Below are positions 24,812-33,339 of a stretch of DNA of 64,000 nucleotides, piece after piece. Within the stretch, counting starts at the first letter, position 1, and every line of letters starts with the position of its first letter. The translations under genes and the position numbers were made by a program. The notes under the pieces are model-generated. The model was given only the letters and a program-made list of their open reading frames with translations. It was not told the origin of the DNA and ran no database searches. Origin of the DNA: DASSTJ01 sp035707965 (GTDB lineage Bacteria > Actinomycetota > Actinomycetes > Actinomycetales > Angustibacteraceae); assembly GCA_035707965.1 (NCBI GenBank), contig DASSTJ010000069.1, positions 1 to 64,000 of the forward strand, read 5' to 3'.

Positions 24812-25252
24812 TCAGGGCGCGACGACGCGGATCCTGGCCGCTGGCACAGCGGCGGCAAGGGCGTTGATGTCGTCCGGATCACTGGTGACCACCAGACCTC
24901 CGCCGTGCGCCACTGCCACGGCCACCGTGTGCGCATCCACGATCCGGTCGCTTCGGCTGCGCGTCGCCGCAAGGATCGCCCCTACCTGCCGGGCAAGGGT
25001 GAAGTCCGTGTCGACGAGCCGAACCGGCGGCCGTTCTCCCTGAGTGGCCTCGTGCCGGTGAAGGGCAGCTTCGAGACGACGGGTCCGCTGCTGGCCGCGC
25101 GCGACCTCCGCGCACACCAGGGTGGGCACCAGAACTTCCCTGCCGCGCCGGTGCGCCTCTGCAAGAAGCGCGCGGATCGAGTCCGACGGACGTGCTCGGG
25201 CCAGCGCCTCTAGACCCGCGGAGTCCAGGACAAGAGGGGACGAGGCCGTCAT
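24812..25252 (-). CDS. vapC: PIN-domain toxin (VapC-like)
   Basis: This 146-aa protein is the ribonuclease toxin of a type II toxin-antitoxin pair. The acidic PIN residues are all present: Asp10 (LVLDSAG), Glu49 (VCAEVARG), Asp106 (RIVDAHTV) and Asp125 (TSDPDDI), so it looks intact. Its ATG overlaps the antitoxin stop by 4 bp (ATGA), the usual coupled order with antitoxin first. VapC toxins usually cleave tRNA or rRNA; the target is unknown here. Confidence 0.88.
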   Translation of the reverse strand: MTASSPLVLDSAGLEALARARPSDSIRALLAEAHRRGREVLVPTLVCAEVARGQQRTRRLEAALHRHEATQGERPPVRLVDTDFTLARQVGAILAATRSRSDRIVDAHTVAVAVAHGGGLVVTSDPDDINALAAAVPAARIRVVAP

Positions 25253-25554
25253 GCTGCCCCGCGACCCGCGGACCGGCGTCGAGGGGCGGGCGGGACCGGC
25301 ACTTCATCGAAGGCTGCGGTGGCATCAAGGTCGTCGAAGGCGGCGGCTGCCTTGCGCACAGCCGCTGATGAGACCGGGCCGTAGCTCTCGTCCCAGTACG
25401 TGAGCAATCGCCCCAGGGCGGCTGCTCGCGCACGTCGGTCGACCTCGGCCGCCAGCGCGGCGTTCACCGTCGCGGACAGCGACAGGTGCCCGAGTTCCTG
25501 AGCCGCTTCGACCAGTCCTTCGTCCACCGTCACCGTGATCTTCCTCTTGGCCAT
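25249..25554 (-). CDS. vapB: VapB-like ribbon-helix-helix antitoxin
   Basis: This 101-aa protein has an N-terminal RHH-type DNA-binding segment (KITVTVDEGLVEAAQELG, then a second helix with VNAALAAEVDRR) and a C-terminal tail that would wrap the toxin. The start lies at a direct repeat ATACT-TCT-ATACT (25553-25565, plus strand), a possible autoregulatory site. The TAGTATAG just before the ATG may be a -10, giving leaderless expression. The start codon lies inside the upstream truncated ORF. Confidence 0.83.
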   Translation of the reverse strand: MAKRKITVTVDEGLVEAAQELGHLSLSATVNAALAAEVDRRARAAALGRLLTYWDESYGPVSSAAVRKAAAAFDDLDATAAFDEVPVPPAPRRRSAGRGAA

Positions 25555-25733
25555 ACTTCTATACTACCTTTCCTCAACAGGCCGTCGAGGAGCGCCGCGA
25601 TCTGCTCGATCGCCTCCACGTCGTCCACGGCCCCGTCGACGACGCCGTCCGGATCGAGGGCGAGCGGCTCCGCCAGTCGCCACACGCCGAAGCGCAGCGC
25701 TCGCGCGCTCAGGGCGACCGGGCTATCGAACAT
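25530..25733 (-). pseudogene. Truncated SOS-type ORF, possible 13E12/DUF222 remnant
   Basis: A 67-codon ORF begins ATG TTC GAC inside a LexA-type box and runs 25 bp into vapB before its stop. In mycobacteria and relatives, 13E12-family HNH proteins often begin MFDS with the start codon embedded in an SOS box, which this matches. The segment DDVEAIEQIAALLDGLL resembles the first helices of DUF222, after which similarity is lost; the HNH part is absent. I infer a truncated remnant whose promoter now faces vapBC. It could instead be a small real protein. Confidence 0.5.
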
Positions 25734-25740
25734 GTGTTCT
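25727..25740. promoter_or_regulatory. LexA (SOS) box
   Basis: CGAACATGTGTTCT matches the actinobacterial LexA consensus CGAAC-N4-GTTCG at all but the last base. It overlaps the ATG of the truncated ORF on the minus strand, with TACGAT (minus strand, just upstream) as a possible -10. On the plus strand it sits about where the -35 of the sugar dehydrogenase promoter (TACCCT at 25752-25757) would be, so LexA could affect both directions. Confidence 0.65.
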
Positions 25741-25813
25741 ATCGTATCGGCTACCCTGTCACCTGGCACAGTGCGGACGGGCTGCCAGCGCGATATGTGG
25801 GTGAGAATCGGTC

Positions 25814-26980
25814 ATGGTCCGTCGTCGCGCTCTCGTCGTCCTCGTCGTCGGCGCGTTGCTGCTGGCCGGCTGCAGCTCCGGCTCGGCCGGAGGCACGCCA
25901 TCGTCGTCACCCACCTCGCGGAGCACGATGACGTCCTCGCCCTCGAGCACGTCCCGGACGACGACCCTGAGCCCGGACGCGCCCGTGCGCGTCGCGTCCG
26001 TGGAGGACGTGGCCACCGGTCTCGACGTGCCCTGGGGACTGGTCCGCCTGCCCGACGGCTCGCACCTGGTGAGCCTGCGTGACGAGGCCAGGGTCGTGCA
26101 CGTCGCCACCGACGGCACGGTCACCCGCGTCCCGGCCACCGGCAGCGGCGGTCGCGTGCCGGGTGTGCACCCGGACGGCGAGGGCGGCCTGCTGGGCATC
26201 ACGCTCGCCCCGGACGACCCGCACACGGTCTACGCCTACCTGACGGCAGCGGACGACAACCGGGTCGTGCGCATGAGCTACACCGACGGCAGGCTCGGCG
26301 ACCCTCGGGTGATCGTGGACGGCATCCCGAAGTCCGGGATCCACAACGGCGGTCGGCTCGCCTTCGGACCCGACGGCATGCTGTACGTGACGACCGGCGA
26401 CGGCTCGGACGGCCGCAACAGCCAGGACCACGCAAGCCTCGGCGGCAAGATCCTGCGCGTCACGCCGGACGGGAAGCCCGCACCCGGCAACCCTGATCCC
26501 CGCTCCCCTGTCTGGACGTCAGGCCACCGCAACGTGCAAGGCATCGGTTGGGACGACCAGGGACGCATGTTCGCCAGCGAGTTCGGCCAGAACACCTGGG
26601 ACGAGCTCAACCGCATCCTTCCGGGGCACGACTACGGCTGGCCGGACGTCGAAGGCACGGGCACGAGCAGGGACGTCCAGCGCGGCTTCACGAACCCGCT
26701 GGCCGTCTGGCACACCGATGAGGCGTCACCCAGCGGCCTCGCCGTCGGCGACGGCTCCGTGTTGCTGGCCGCGCTCCGGGGCCAGCGGCTCTGGCGGCTG
26801 CCCCTGCACGCCGACGGCACCGTCGGCAAACCTCAGGCGCTGCTCACCGAGCAGCTCGGCCGCCTGCGCACCGTAGAGCTGGAGCCCGACGGCTCTCTCC
26901 TGCTGCTGACCAGCAACACGTTCCGCGGCCAGCCGCACCGAGGGGACGACCGCCTCGTGCGCGTCACCCTCGTTCGTTGA
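25814..26980 (+). CDS. PQQ-type glucose/sorbosone dehydrogenase-like lipoprotein
   Basis: This 388-aa protein has a type II signal (VVLVVGALLLAGC, lipid-modified Cys about residue 20) followed by a Ser/Thr-rich linker. The domain is a six-bladed propeller with DVPWGLVRLPDG, EGGLLGITLAPD, NGGRLAFGPDGMLYVTTGD and SGHRNVQGIGWDDQGRMFASEFG, the last carrying residues that bind PQQ and Ca2+ in soluble glucose dehydrogenases. It is an exported, membrane-anchored oxidoreductase on sugars or aldehydes; the natural substrate is unclear. It overlaps the convergent GGDEF-EAL gene by 17 bp. Confidence 0.92.
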   Translation: MVRRRALVVLVVGALLLAGCSSGSAGGTPSSSPTSRSTMTSSPSSTSRTTTLSPDAPVRVASVEDVATGLDVPWGLVRLPDGSHLVSLRDEARVVHVATDGTVTRVPATGSGGRVPGVHPDGEGGLLGITLAPDDPHTVYAYLTAADDNRVVRMSYTDGRLGDPRVIVDGIPKSGIHNGGRLAFGPDGMLYVTTGDGSDGRNSQDHASLGGKILRVTPDGKPAPGNPDPRSPVWTSGHRNVQGIGWDDQGRMFASEFGQNTWDELNRILPGHDYGWPDVEGTGTSRDVQRGFTNPLAVWHTDEASPSGLAVGDGSVLLAALRGQRLWRLPLHADGTVGKPQALLTEQLGRLRTVELEPDGSLLLLTSNTFRGQPHRGDDRLVRVTLVR

Positions 26981-29330
26981 GCGGCACCGTCCGCTCGTGG
27001 GGTGACTCGGTCGCCTGCGTAGGAAACCCGCCGCCGCGCCAGGACGCGGCCAACGCCGCTACGTCGGCAAGTGGGACTGCCGGCGAGAACAGCCACCCCT
27101 GCCCGAAGGTCGCGCCGGAGGCCGCCACGAGCCGGCGCTGCTCCTCGCTCTCGATGCCCTCGACGACGACATCCGCCGGCAGGCTGGCCGCGAGGTCGGA
27201 CACGGCCGTGAGGATCGACCGGCAGCGCGCGTCGGTCGCCGCGTCGAACGTGAGCGACCGGTCGACCTTGATGACGTTGGCCGGTAAGCGGTTGAGGTAC
27301 CCGAGCGTCGAGAAACCCGTGCCGAAGTCGTCGATCGCGACGTTGACGCCCGAGCGCCTCAGGAAGGCGAGTGAGCGCAGCGCGGGGTCGTCGACGTCGA
27401 CGAACGTCGACTCGGTCACCTCGACCACCAGGCGGTGCGGCTCGAGCCCCGAGTCGGCCACGAGCCGCAGGAGGCCGGTGGCGTAGTCGGGCTGCCGCAG
27501 CTGCCCGGCCGACACGTTCACGCCGAGGTTGAGACCGGCCAGCGTCGGGCCGAGCCCGGTGAACTCCAGCACCGCGCGGCGCGCCACCTCCGCACCCAGC
27601 CTCGTGATCAGCCCGCACTTCTCGGCCACCGGGATGAACTCGTCCGGGGAGACGTCGCCGAGCTCGTCGTCGCGCCACCGCGCGAGCGCCTCGAGTCCGA
27701 CGACGCGGCTCGTGGCGAGGTGCACGACCGGCTGGTACTGGACGTCGATGCGGCCGCGCTCCAGGACCTCCCGCAGCCGACGCTCCAGCGCCAGACCACG
27801 CTGGTGCGCCGCCGCGACGTCGCCGCCGTAGCTGCGGACCCGGTCGCGACCAGCGCGCTTGGCCGCAGCCATGGCCGCACTGCTCTCGGCGAGCAGGTCG
27901 AGCGCCGGCCCGCCCCGCTCGACCACCTCGCTGCCGACCACATCGGCAGGCGCCTGCACCCGTGGCAGCCGGCTGCTCACCCCGATGCTCGCCGAGACAC
28001 CGATCGCCGGGGCGCCCGGGATGGCCACGACAGCGCCGCGCACCGCCTCGAGCAGCTCGTCGGCGATGGTGCCGGCGCGTCGCCGGTCGCCCGGCACCAG
28101 TACAGCGAACTCGTCTCCGCCGGTCCGGTAGGGCACGCAGTCGTCGGCCAGCGTCTGCTCGATCTGCCTCGACACGGCGACCAGGAGGTCGTCCCCTCGG
28201 CTGTGCCCGAGGATGTCGTTGACCTCCTTGAACCCGTCGAGGTCGATGCTGAGCACGCTGCCGCCGTCACGGTCGAGGACGTCCAGCGCCTGGGCAAGGG
28301 CCCGCCGGTTGCGCAGTCCCGTCAACGGGTCGTGCAGCGCGTGCCTCGCCAGGCTCAGCACGAGTCCCTGGCGCTGCCAGCTGCCGAGCAGCTCGCGCGC
28401 GGCGAAGAGCACGAGCAGGCAGCACGAGATGGCGACCGACACCGCGTCGAGACGCAGGCTGCGGCCCGCGACCAGCAGCGAGACGACGAGCGTCACCACG
28501 CTGAGCAGGGTGGTCGTCGTGGACACCCGGGCCTCGGACCGGTACGGGTCGTGCCGCAGCGACCGGTGGGGCTCGAACATCATCAGCCCGAGGCCGATGA
28601 CCGGCCACGCCAGGCACCACAGCACCGCCGACCACCACGGCCACACGCCGGTGTCCGACATGCTGCGCAGGGTCGAGACGTCGCCGACCACGTAGCCCGC
28701 CATGCCGAAGACGACGACGAGCAGGCCGCGGTCGAGATCGCGCAGCCACGCCAGCAGCAGCAGGGCGACCACGACCACCTCGAACACCATCATCGCGAGG
28801 ATCGAGGAGTCCTTGGCGGTCTGGCCGTCGGCGAACAGGACGCCGAGGAACCCGACGCGCCAGATGACCAGGCTCAGCGACCCGCCGAGCAGCGCCGAGT
28901 CGAGGGCGAGCCTGACCCAGCGTCGGCCGTGCCCCGGCGGCCTCGGCGTCGTGAGCAGTCCCGCGATGCCCAGAGGGGCCGCCACCGTGGAGATCCAGTC
29001 CGCCGGCGTGGGGTAGCTGTGGCCGCCGACGTGCAGGTAGAGCCCCACGAGCACCTGCCCGGTGCCCCACGTGGCGATGGCCGCACCGAGCAACGTCATG
29101 GACAGTCGGCCCCCGGGCGCCACCCGCCGTCCGCCTCGCAGGACGACGACGCCCGAGACCACGGCCACGAGTCCGGAGAAGTAGCAGCCGACGACGAGAC
29201 CGGTCGACGCGCTCCTGGTGCCGATGCCGAGCACGGTCACCCCGGCCACGACCCCGAGCACCGGCAGCCAGAGCGCACGGCGTGGCGAGGACGTGGGCCG
29301 GGTCGTCGCGGCGCCGGTCGGGAGTTCCAT
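26964..29330 (-). CDS. Membrane-anchored GGDEF-EAL protein A
   Basis: This 788-aa protein has an N-terminal module of about eight to nine hydrophobic helices (roughly residues 20-320), then GGDEF (TGGDEFAVL) and EAL (LEALARW) domains. All signature motifs are intact, including DDFGTGFSTLGYL. No RxxD inhibitory site precedes GGDEF, unlike in the two non-tandem paralogues of the window. The helical module is shared with the adjacent gene (PLGIAGLL, DSALLGGSLSLVIWR, WPWW...LWCLAWP), marking a tandem duplication. The start is ATG 29330; the preceding in-frame GTG is equally possible. Confidence 0.93.
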   Translation of the reverse strand: MELPTGAATTRPTSSPRRALWLPVLGVVAGVTVLGIGTRSASTGLVVGCYFSGLVAVVSGVVVLRGGRRVAPGGRLSMTLLGAAIATWGTGQVLVGLYLHVGGHSYPTPADWISTVAAPLGIAGLLTTPRPPGHGRRWVRLALDSALLGGSLSLVIWRVGFLGVLFADGQTAKDSSILAMMVFEVVVVALLLLAWLRDLDRGLLVVVFGMAGYVVGDVSTLRSMSDTGVWPWWSAVLWCLAWPVIGLGLMMFEPHRSLRHDPYRSEARVSTTTTLLSVVTLVVSLLVAGRSLRLDAVSVAISCCLLVLFAARELLGSWQRQGLVLSLARHALHDPLTGLRNRRALAQALDVLDRDGGSVLSIDLDGFKEVNDILGHSRGDDLLVAVSRQIEQTLADDCVPYRTGGDEFAVLVPGDRRRAGTIADELLEAVRGAVVAIPGAPAIGVSASIGVSSRLPRVQAPADVVGSEVVERGGPALDLLAESSAAMAAAKRAGRDRVRSYGGDVAAAHQRGLALERRLREVLERGRIDVQYQPVVHLATSRVVGLEALARWRDDELGDVSPDEFIPVAEKCGLITRLGAEVARRAVLEFTGLGPTLAGLNLGVNVSAGQLRQPDYATGLLRLVADSGLEPHRLVVEVTESTFVDVDDPALRSLAFLRRSGVNVAIDDFGTGFSTLGYLNRLPANVIKVDRSLTFDAATDARCRSILTAVSDLAASLPADVVVEGIESEEQRRLVAASGATFGQGWLFSPAVPLADVAALAASWRGGGFPTQATESPHERTVPLNERG

Positions 29331-29382
29331 CACGACCTACCGTGCCACCTCGGCTGGTGCCAGGTGGGCCGTCCGGGCGATC

Positions 29383-31743
29383 TCATGCCGACGTCGTGGG
29401 CAGGCCGGAGGCGTCGGGGGCCGTGCCGACCACGGCATGGACGTCGGAGACGACGTCCACCAGCTCGTTGACGGGCACGGCAGCCGAGTACAGCCAGCCC
29501 TGGCCGAACCCCGCCCCCGTGGACCGCACGAGATCGGCCACGTCGGCCGTCTCGATGCCCTCCACCACCACCGACATCGGCATGATGCGCGCCAGCGCCA
29601 CGACGGCCTGGAGCACCGCGAGAGAGCGCGGATCGTCGACCACCTGCCGGGTGAGCGTCTGGTCGATCTTCAGCACGCTGGCCGGCAGCCTGCTGAGGTA
29701 GGCGAGCGCGGAGAAGCCGCTGCCGAAGTCGTCGATCGCGACGTGGACGCCGTGCGCCCGCAGCCGCGTCAGCTGGGGGATCGCGGGGTCGTCGGCGTCC
29801 ACGAAGACCGACTCGGTCACCTCGATCACCAGCCGGTCCGGCGGCAGGCCGGTCAGCTGCAGGACGTCGAGGACCTCAGCGGCGAAGTCCGGCTGGCGCA
29901 CCTGCACGGTCGACGCGTTCACGGCGAGCGACAGCGCAGGGAGCGTGCCGGAGAGGGACATGACGTCGTCGACGGCCCGGCGCAGGACCGACGAGCCGAG
30001 CGGACGGATGAGGCCCGAGTGCTCTGCCTGCGCGATGAACTCGTCCGGCCCCACGCGCCCGAGCACCGGGTCGGTCCACCGGGCCAGCGCCTCGACCCCG
30101 GTCACCCGACCGGTCGTCAGGTCAAGGATCGGCTGGTAGTGCACGTCGACGTCCTCCCGGCGGACGGCGTCGTGCAACCGCCGCTCGACCAGCAGGGTCC
30201 GGCGGTGCGCGGCCGCCACCTCGCCGTCGTAGTGCTCCACGCGGTTGCGCCCGGCCAGCTTCGCGGCGCGAAGGGCGGCGCTGCTCTGGGCGAGCGCGCT
30301 GGGACGGCCGTCCGTCGACGAGTCCCACGTCGCGGAGTCGCCCAGCTCGGCCGCCCACGCCTCGTCGGCCGCGTCGTGGGCGAGCCTCGCCACACCGACG
30401 CTCGTCGTGACACCGACCGCGGCGGCCCCGGGGACGTCGACCGACGCCTGCCGTACGGCGGCCAGCATGCGCTCGGCCACCTCTGCCCCGTCCGTGACCG
30501 CGCCGGGCACCACGACGGCGAACTCGTCGCCACCGATCCGGAAGGCCTGCGCCCCCGCGGGCAGGCGTCCCTCCACGCGCCGGGAGACGGCGACCAGCAG
30601 GTCGTCGCCCCGGGTGGGGCCGAGGATGTCGTTGACCTCCTTGAATCCGTCGAGGTCGAGCGTCAGCAGGCTGCCTCCGCCAGACCGTTCGGCCAGCTCC
30701 AGCGCGACCAGCAACCCACGGCGGTTCATCAGCTCGGTCAGCGGGTCGCGGATGGCGTGCGTGGTCAGCGTGGTGAGCAGTCGCCGACGCTGCCAGCCGT
30801 TGACGGCCTCGCGCGCCCCGAACACGGCGACGACGAGCAGCCCGATCGCCATGGAGCCCTCGTCGATCTCCGGGGAGCGCATGACGAGTGCCACGAAGAC
30901 ACAGAGCGCCACGATCGACAGCACGGCGGTCGCCGTGGTGAGCCGGGTGTCGGACTCGTACCAGTCGTCGTCCCGCCGCGGCGCCGGTGAGTACCGCAGC
31001 ATGCCCACCGCGACGCAGGGCCACGCCAGGCACCAGAGCATGGCGGCCTCCCACGGCCACGCACCGCCCGGCTGGACGACGCAGAAGATCGTGCGCAGGT
31101 CGGCGATGCAGTAGAGCGTCATCCCGACGACCGCGAGCAGCAGCCCAGGGTCGAGGTCGCGCAGGTAGGCCAGGAGCAGGAGCGAGACGATCGTGACCTC
31201 GAGCAGCAGCATCACCACGGCCGCGCTGTCCGGCAGCGTCACTCCCTGCTGGAAGAGCACCCGCCAGAACCCGGCTCGCCACACGACGAGCGCGAGCGAG
31301 CCGCCCAGCAGCAGCGCGTCGAGCCCGAACCTCAGACTGCCCGTGTGGTGGCCGCCACCGCGCAGCGCGAGGAGCAGCCCGGCGATGCCCAGCGGCGCTG
31401 CCGCCGTCGAGATCGCGTCCCCGGGGGTGGGGAACGCGCCGCCGGCCGCGGCCGCCTGGCCGACCAGCGCCTGCCCGACCCCCCAGGCCACCATGCTCAG
31501 GGCGATGAGGAAGAGCGCGGGACGGGTGAGCCGCAGCCGCTTCGGCAGCGACAGCAGCACCACCACGCCGCAACCGACCGCGGCGGCCCCGCTGAACACG
31601 CACCCCGTCAGCACCGCCAGCTCGGGACGCAGCTGCGCCACGACCAGCACGCCGACGGCCGCGACGGGACCGGACGCGAGCAGCAGGAACGGCAGCAGCC
31701 GGCGGTCGCCGGTCGCGCTCGGCCGCGCAGCGGAGGAGTCCAC
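29383..31743 (-). CDS. Membrane-anchored GGDEF-EAL protein B (paralogue of A)
   Basis: This 786-aa protein has the same layout as its downstream neighbour: an eight- to nine-helix N-terminal module, GGDEF (IGGDEFAVVV) and EAL (VEALARW, DDFGSGFSALAYL). The catalytic motifs are intact and there is no RxxD inhibitory site. It includes an extra acidic/Ser-rich insert in the late GGDEF domain (DEAWAAELGDSATWDSST). GTG 31743 has no Shine-Dalgarno but is preceded by a sigma-28-like promoter whose -10 ends seven bases before it, so it is probably leaderless. Expression may be tied to motility or development. Confidence 0.93.
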   Translation of the reverse strand: MDSSAARPSATGDRRLLPFLLLASGPVAAVGVLVVAQLRPELAVLTGCVFSGAAAVGCGVVVLLSLPKRLRLTRPALFLIALSMVAWGVGQALVGQAAAAGGAFPTPGDAISTAAAPLGIAGLLLALRGGGHHTGSLRFGLDALLLGGSLALVVWRAGFWRVLFQQGVTLPDSAAVVMLLLEVTIVSLLLLAYLRDLDPGLLLAVVGMTLYCIADLRTIFCVVQPGGAWPWEAAMLWCLAWPCVAVGMLRYSPAPRRDDDWYESDTRLTTATAVLSIVALCVFVALVMRSPEIDEGSMAIGLLVVAVFGAREAVNGWQRRRLLTTLTTHAIRDPLTELMNRRGLLVALELAERSGGGSLLTLDLDGFKEVNDILGPTRGDDLLVAVSRRVEGRLPAGAQAFRIGGDEFAVVVPGAVTDGAEVAERMLAAVRQASVDVPGAAAVGVTTSVGVARLAHDAADEAWAAELGDSATWDSSTDGRPSALAQSSAALRAAKLAGRNRVEHYDGEVAAAHRRTLLVERRLHDAVRREDVDVHYQPILDLTTGRVTGVEALARWTDPVLGRVGPDEFIAQAEHSGLIRPLGSSVLRRAVDDVMSLSGTLPALSLAVNASTVQVRQPDFAAEVLDVLQLTGLPPDRLVIEVTESVFVDADDPAIPQLTRLRAHGVHVAIDDFGSGFSALAYLSRLPASVLKIDQTLTRQVVDDPRSLAVLQAVVALARIMPMSVVVEGIETADVADLVRSTGAGFGQGWLYSAAVPVNELVDVVSDVHAVVGTAPDASGLPTTSA

Positions 31744-31750
31744 GTGTGCT

Positions 31751-31777
31751 GTATCGGCAGGTCGCGCCCGGTGTTGA
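31751..31777 (-). promoter_or_regulatory. Sigma-28 (FliA/SigD/WhiG)-like promoter
   Basis: On the minus strand TCAA (31777-31774), a 15-base spacer and GCCGATAC (31758-31751) resemble the consensus TAAA-N14-16-GCCGATAA/T. It ends seven bases before the GTG of GGDEF-EAL protein B. No similar site was found upstream of the other three GGDEF-EAL genes. The match is by eye only. Confidence 0.5.
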
Positions 31778-31806
31778 CGACGAGGGGTGGTGACGAGGAG
31801 CAGTGG

Positions 31807-33339
31807 CTACTGCAGGCGCTCCAGCACGAGCTCGCGCACGCGGGCGGCGTCGGCCTGCCCCCGCATCTCCTTCATGACCGCCCCGATCAGCGCACCGGCC
31901 GCCTGCACCTTGCCGCCGCGGATCTTGCCGGCGACGTCCGGGTTCGCCTCGATCGCCCGGTCGACGGCGGCACCCAGCGCGCCGTCGTCCGACACGACCT
32001 CGAGCCCGCGGGCCTCGACGACCTGCTCGGGCGAACCCTCGCCGGCGAGCACGCCCTCGAGCACCTGGCGGGCGATGGTGTCGTTGATGCGCCCCGACGC
32101 CACCAACCCTGCCAGCTCGGCCACCTGCGCCGGCGTGACGGGCAGCGAGCCGAGCTCGACGCCGTCCGCGTTCGCCGTGCGCGCGAGCTCGCCGGACCAC
32201 CACTTGCGAGCGGCGGCGGGTGAAGCACCGGCCGCCACGGTGGCCTCGACCAGCTCGGTCGCCCCCGCGTTGACCAGGTCTCGCATCTCCAGGTCGGTGA
32301 ACCCCCACTCCGCCTGGAGCCGGTGCCGGCGCCGCGCCGGGGGCTCGGGCAGCGTGGTGCGCAGCTGCTCGACCCAGGACGCGTCCGGCGCGACCGGCAC
32401 CAGGTCGGGCTCCGGGAAGTACCGGTAGTCGTCGGCGTCCGACTTCGGCCGCCCGGACGTCGTGACGCCGGAGTCCTCGTGCCAGTGCCGCGTCTCCTGC
32501 ACCACGGGCAGGCCCTCGACGAGCCGAGCGGCCTGGCGGCACATCTCGTACCGGACGGCGCGCTCGACGCTGCGCAGCGAGTTGACGTTCTTCGTCTCCG
32601 TGCGGGTGCCCAGCGGCACCTGGCTCTGGTCCTGACCGGCCGCGGGCCGCGCCCGCAGCGACACGTTGGCGTCGCAGCGCAGCGAGCCCTGCTCCATACG
32701 GACGTCGGACACCCCGAGCGAACGCAGCAGGTCCCGCAGCGCGGTGACGTACGCGCGCGCCACCTCGGGCGTGCGCTCACCGGCCCCGAGCACCGGCTTG
32801 GTCACGATCTCGATCAGCGGGATGCCCGCGCGGTTGTAGTCCACGAGCGAGTAGTCGGCGCCGTGGATGCGCCCGGTGGCGCCGCCGACGTGCAGGGACT
32901 TGCCGGTGTCCTCTTCCATGTGGGCGCGCTCGATCTCGACGCGGAAGGTGGACCCGTCGTCCAGCTCGACGTCCAGGTGACCGTCGACCGCGATCGGCTC
33001 GTCGTACTGCGACGTCTGGAAGTTCTTGGGCATGTCCGGGTAGAAGTAGTTCTTGCGCGCGAAGCGCCCCCACGGCGTGATCGTGCAGCCGAGGGCGAGC
33101 CCGATGCGGATCGCCGACTCCACCGCCGTCGCGTTGACGACCGGGAGCGCCCCGGGCAAGCCGAGGCAGACGGGGCACACCTGGGTGTTGGGCTCGGCTC
33201 CGAACTCCGTTGAGCAACCGCAGAACATCTTCGTCCGCGTCGAGAGCTCGACGTGCACCTCGAGCCCGAACACCGGGTCGAAGTCGCGCACGACCTCGTC
33301 GTAGTCGAGGACCTCGTCCGTCACCTGAGCCGTCGTCAT
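31807..33339 (-). CDS. gatB: Asp/Glu-tRNA amidotransferase subunit B
   Basis: This 510-aa subunit binds the misacylated tRNA and activates it with ATP within GatCAB. It has GLEVHVELSTRTKMFCGCSTEFG, the second zinc pair in CPVCLGLPGALP, QGSLRCDANVSLR, ETKNVNS, and a C-terminal YqeY-like tail. ATG 33339 overlaps the gatA stop by 4 bp (ATGA). The open frame reading back through gatA is not coding. This is the third gene of gatC-gatA-gatB. Confidence 0.98.
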   Translation of the reverse strand: MTTAQVTDEVLDYDEVVRDFDPVFGLEVHVELSTRTKMFCGCSTEFGAEPNTQVCPVCLGLPGALPVVNATAVESAIRIGLALGCTITPWGRFARKNYFYPDMPKNFQTSQYDEPIAVDGHLDVELDDGSTFRVEIERAHMEEDTGKSLHVGGATGRIHGADYSLVDYNRAGIPLIEIVTKPVLGAGERTPEVARAYVTALRDLLRSLGVSDVRMEQGSLRCDANVSLRARPAAGQDQSQVPLGTRTETKNVNSLRSVERAVRYEMCRQAARLVEGLPVVQETRHWHEDSGVTTSGRPKSDADDYRYFPEPDLVPVAPDASWVEQLRTTLPEPPARRRHRLQAEWGFTDLEMRDLVNAGATELVEATVAAGASPAAARKWWSGELARTANADGVELGSLPVTPAQVAELAGLVASGRINDTIARQVLEGVLAGEGSPEQVVEARGLEVVSDDGALGAAVDRAIEANPDVAGKIRGGKVQAAGALIGAVMKEMRGQADAARVRELVLERLQ

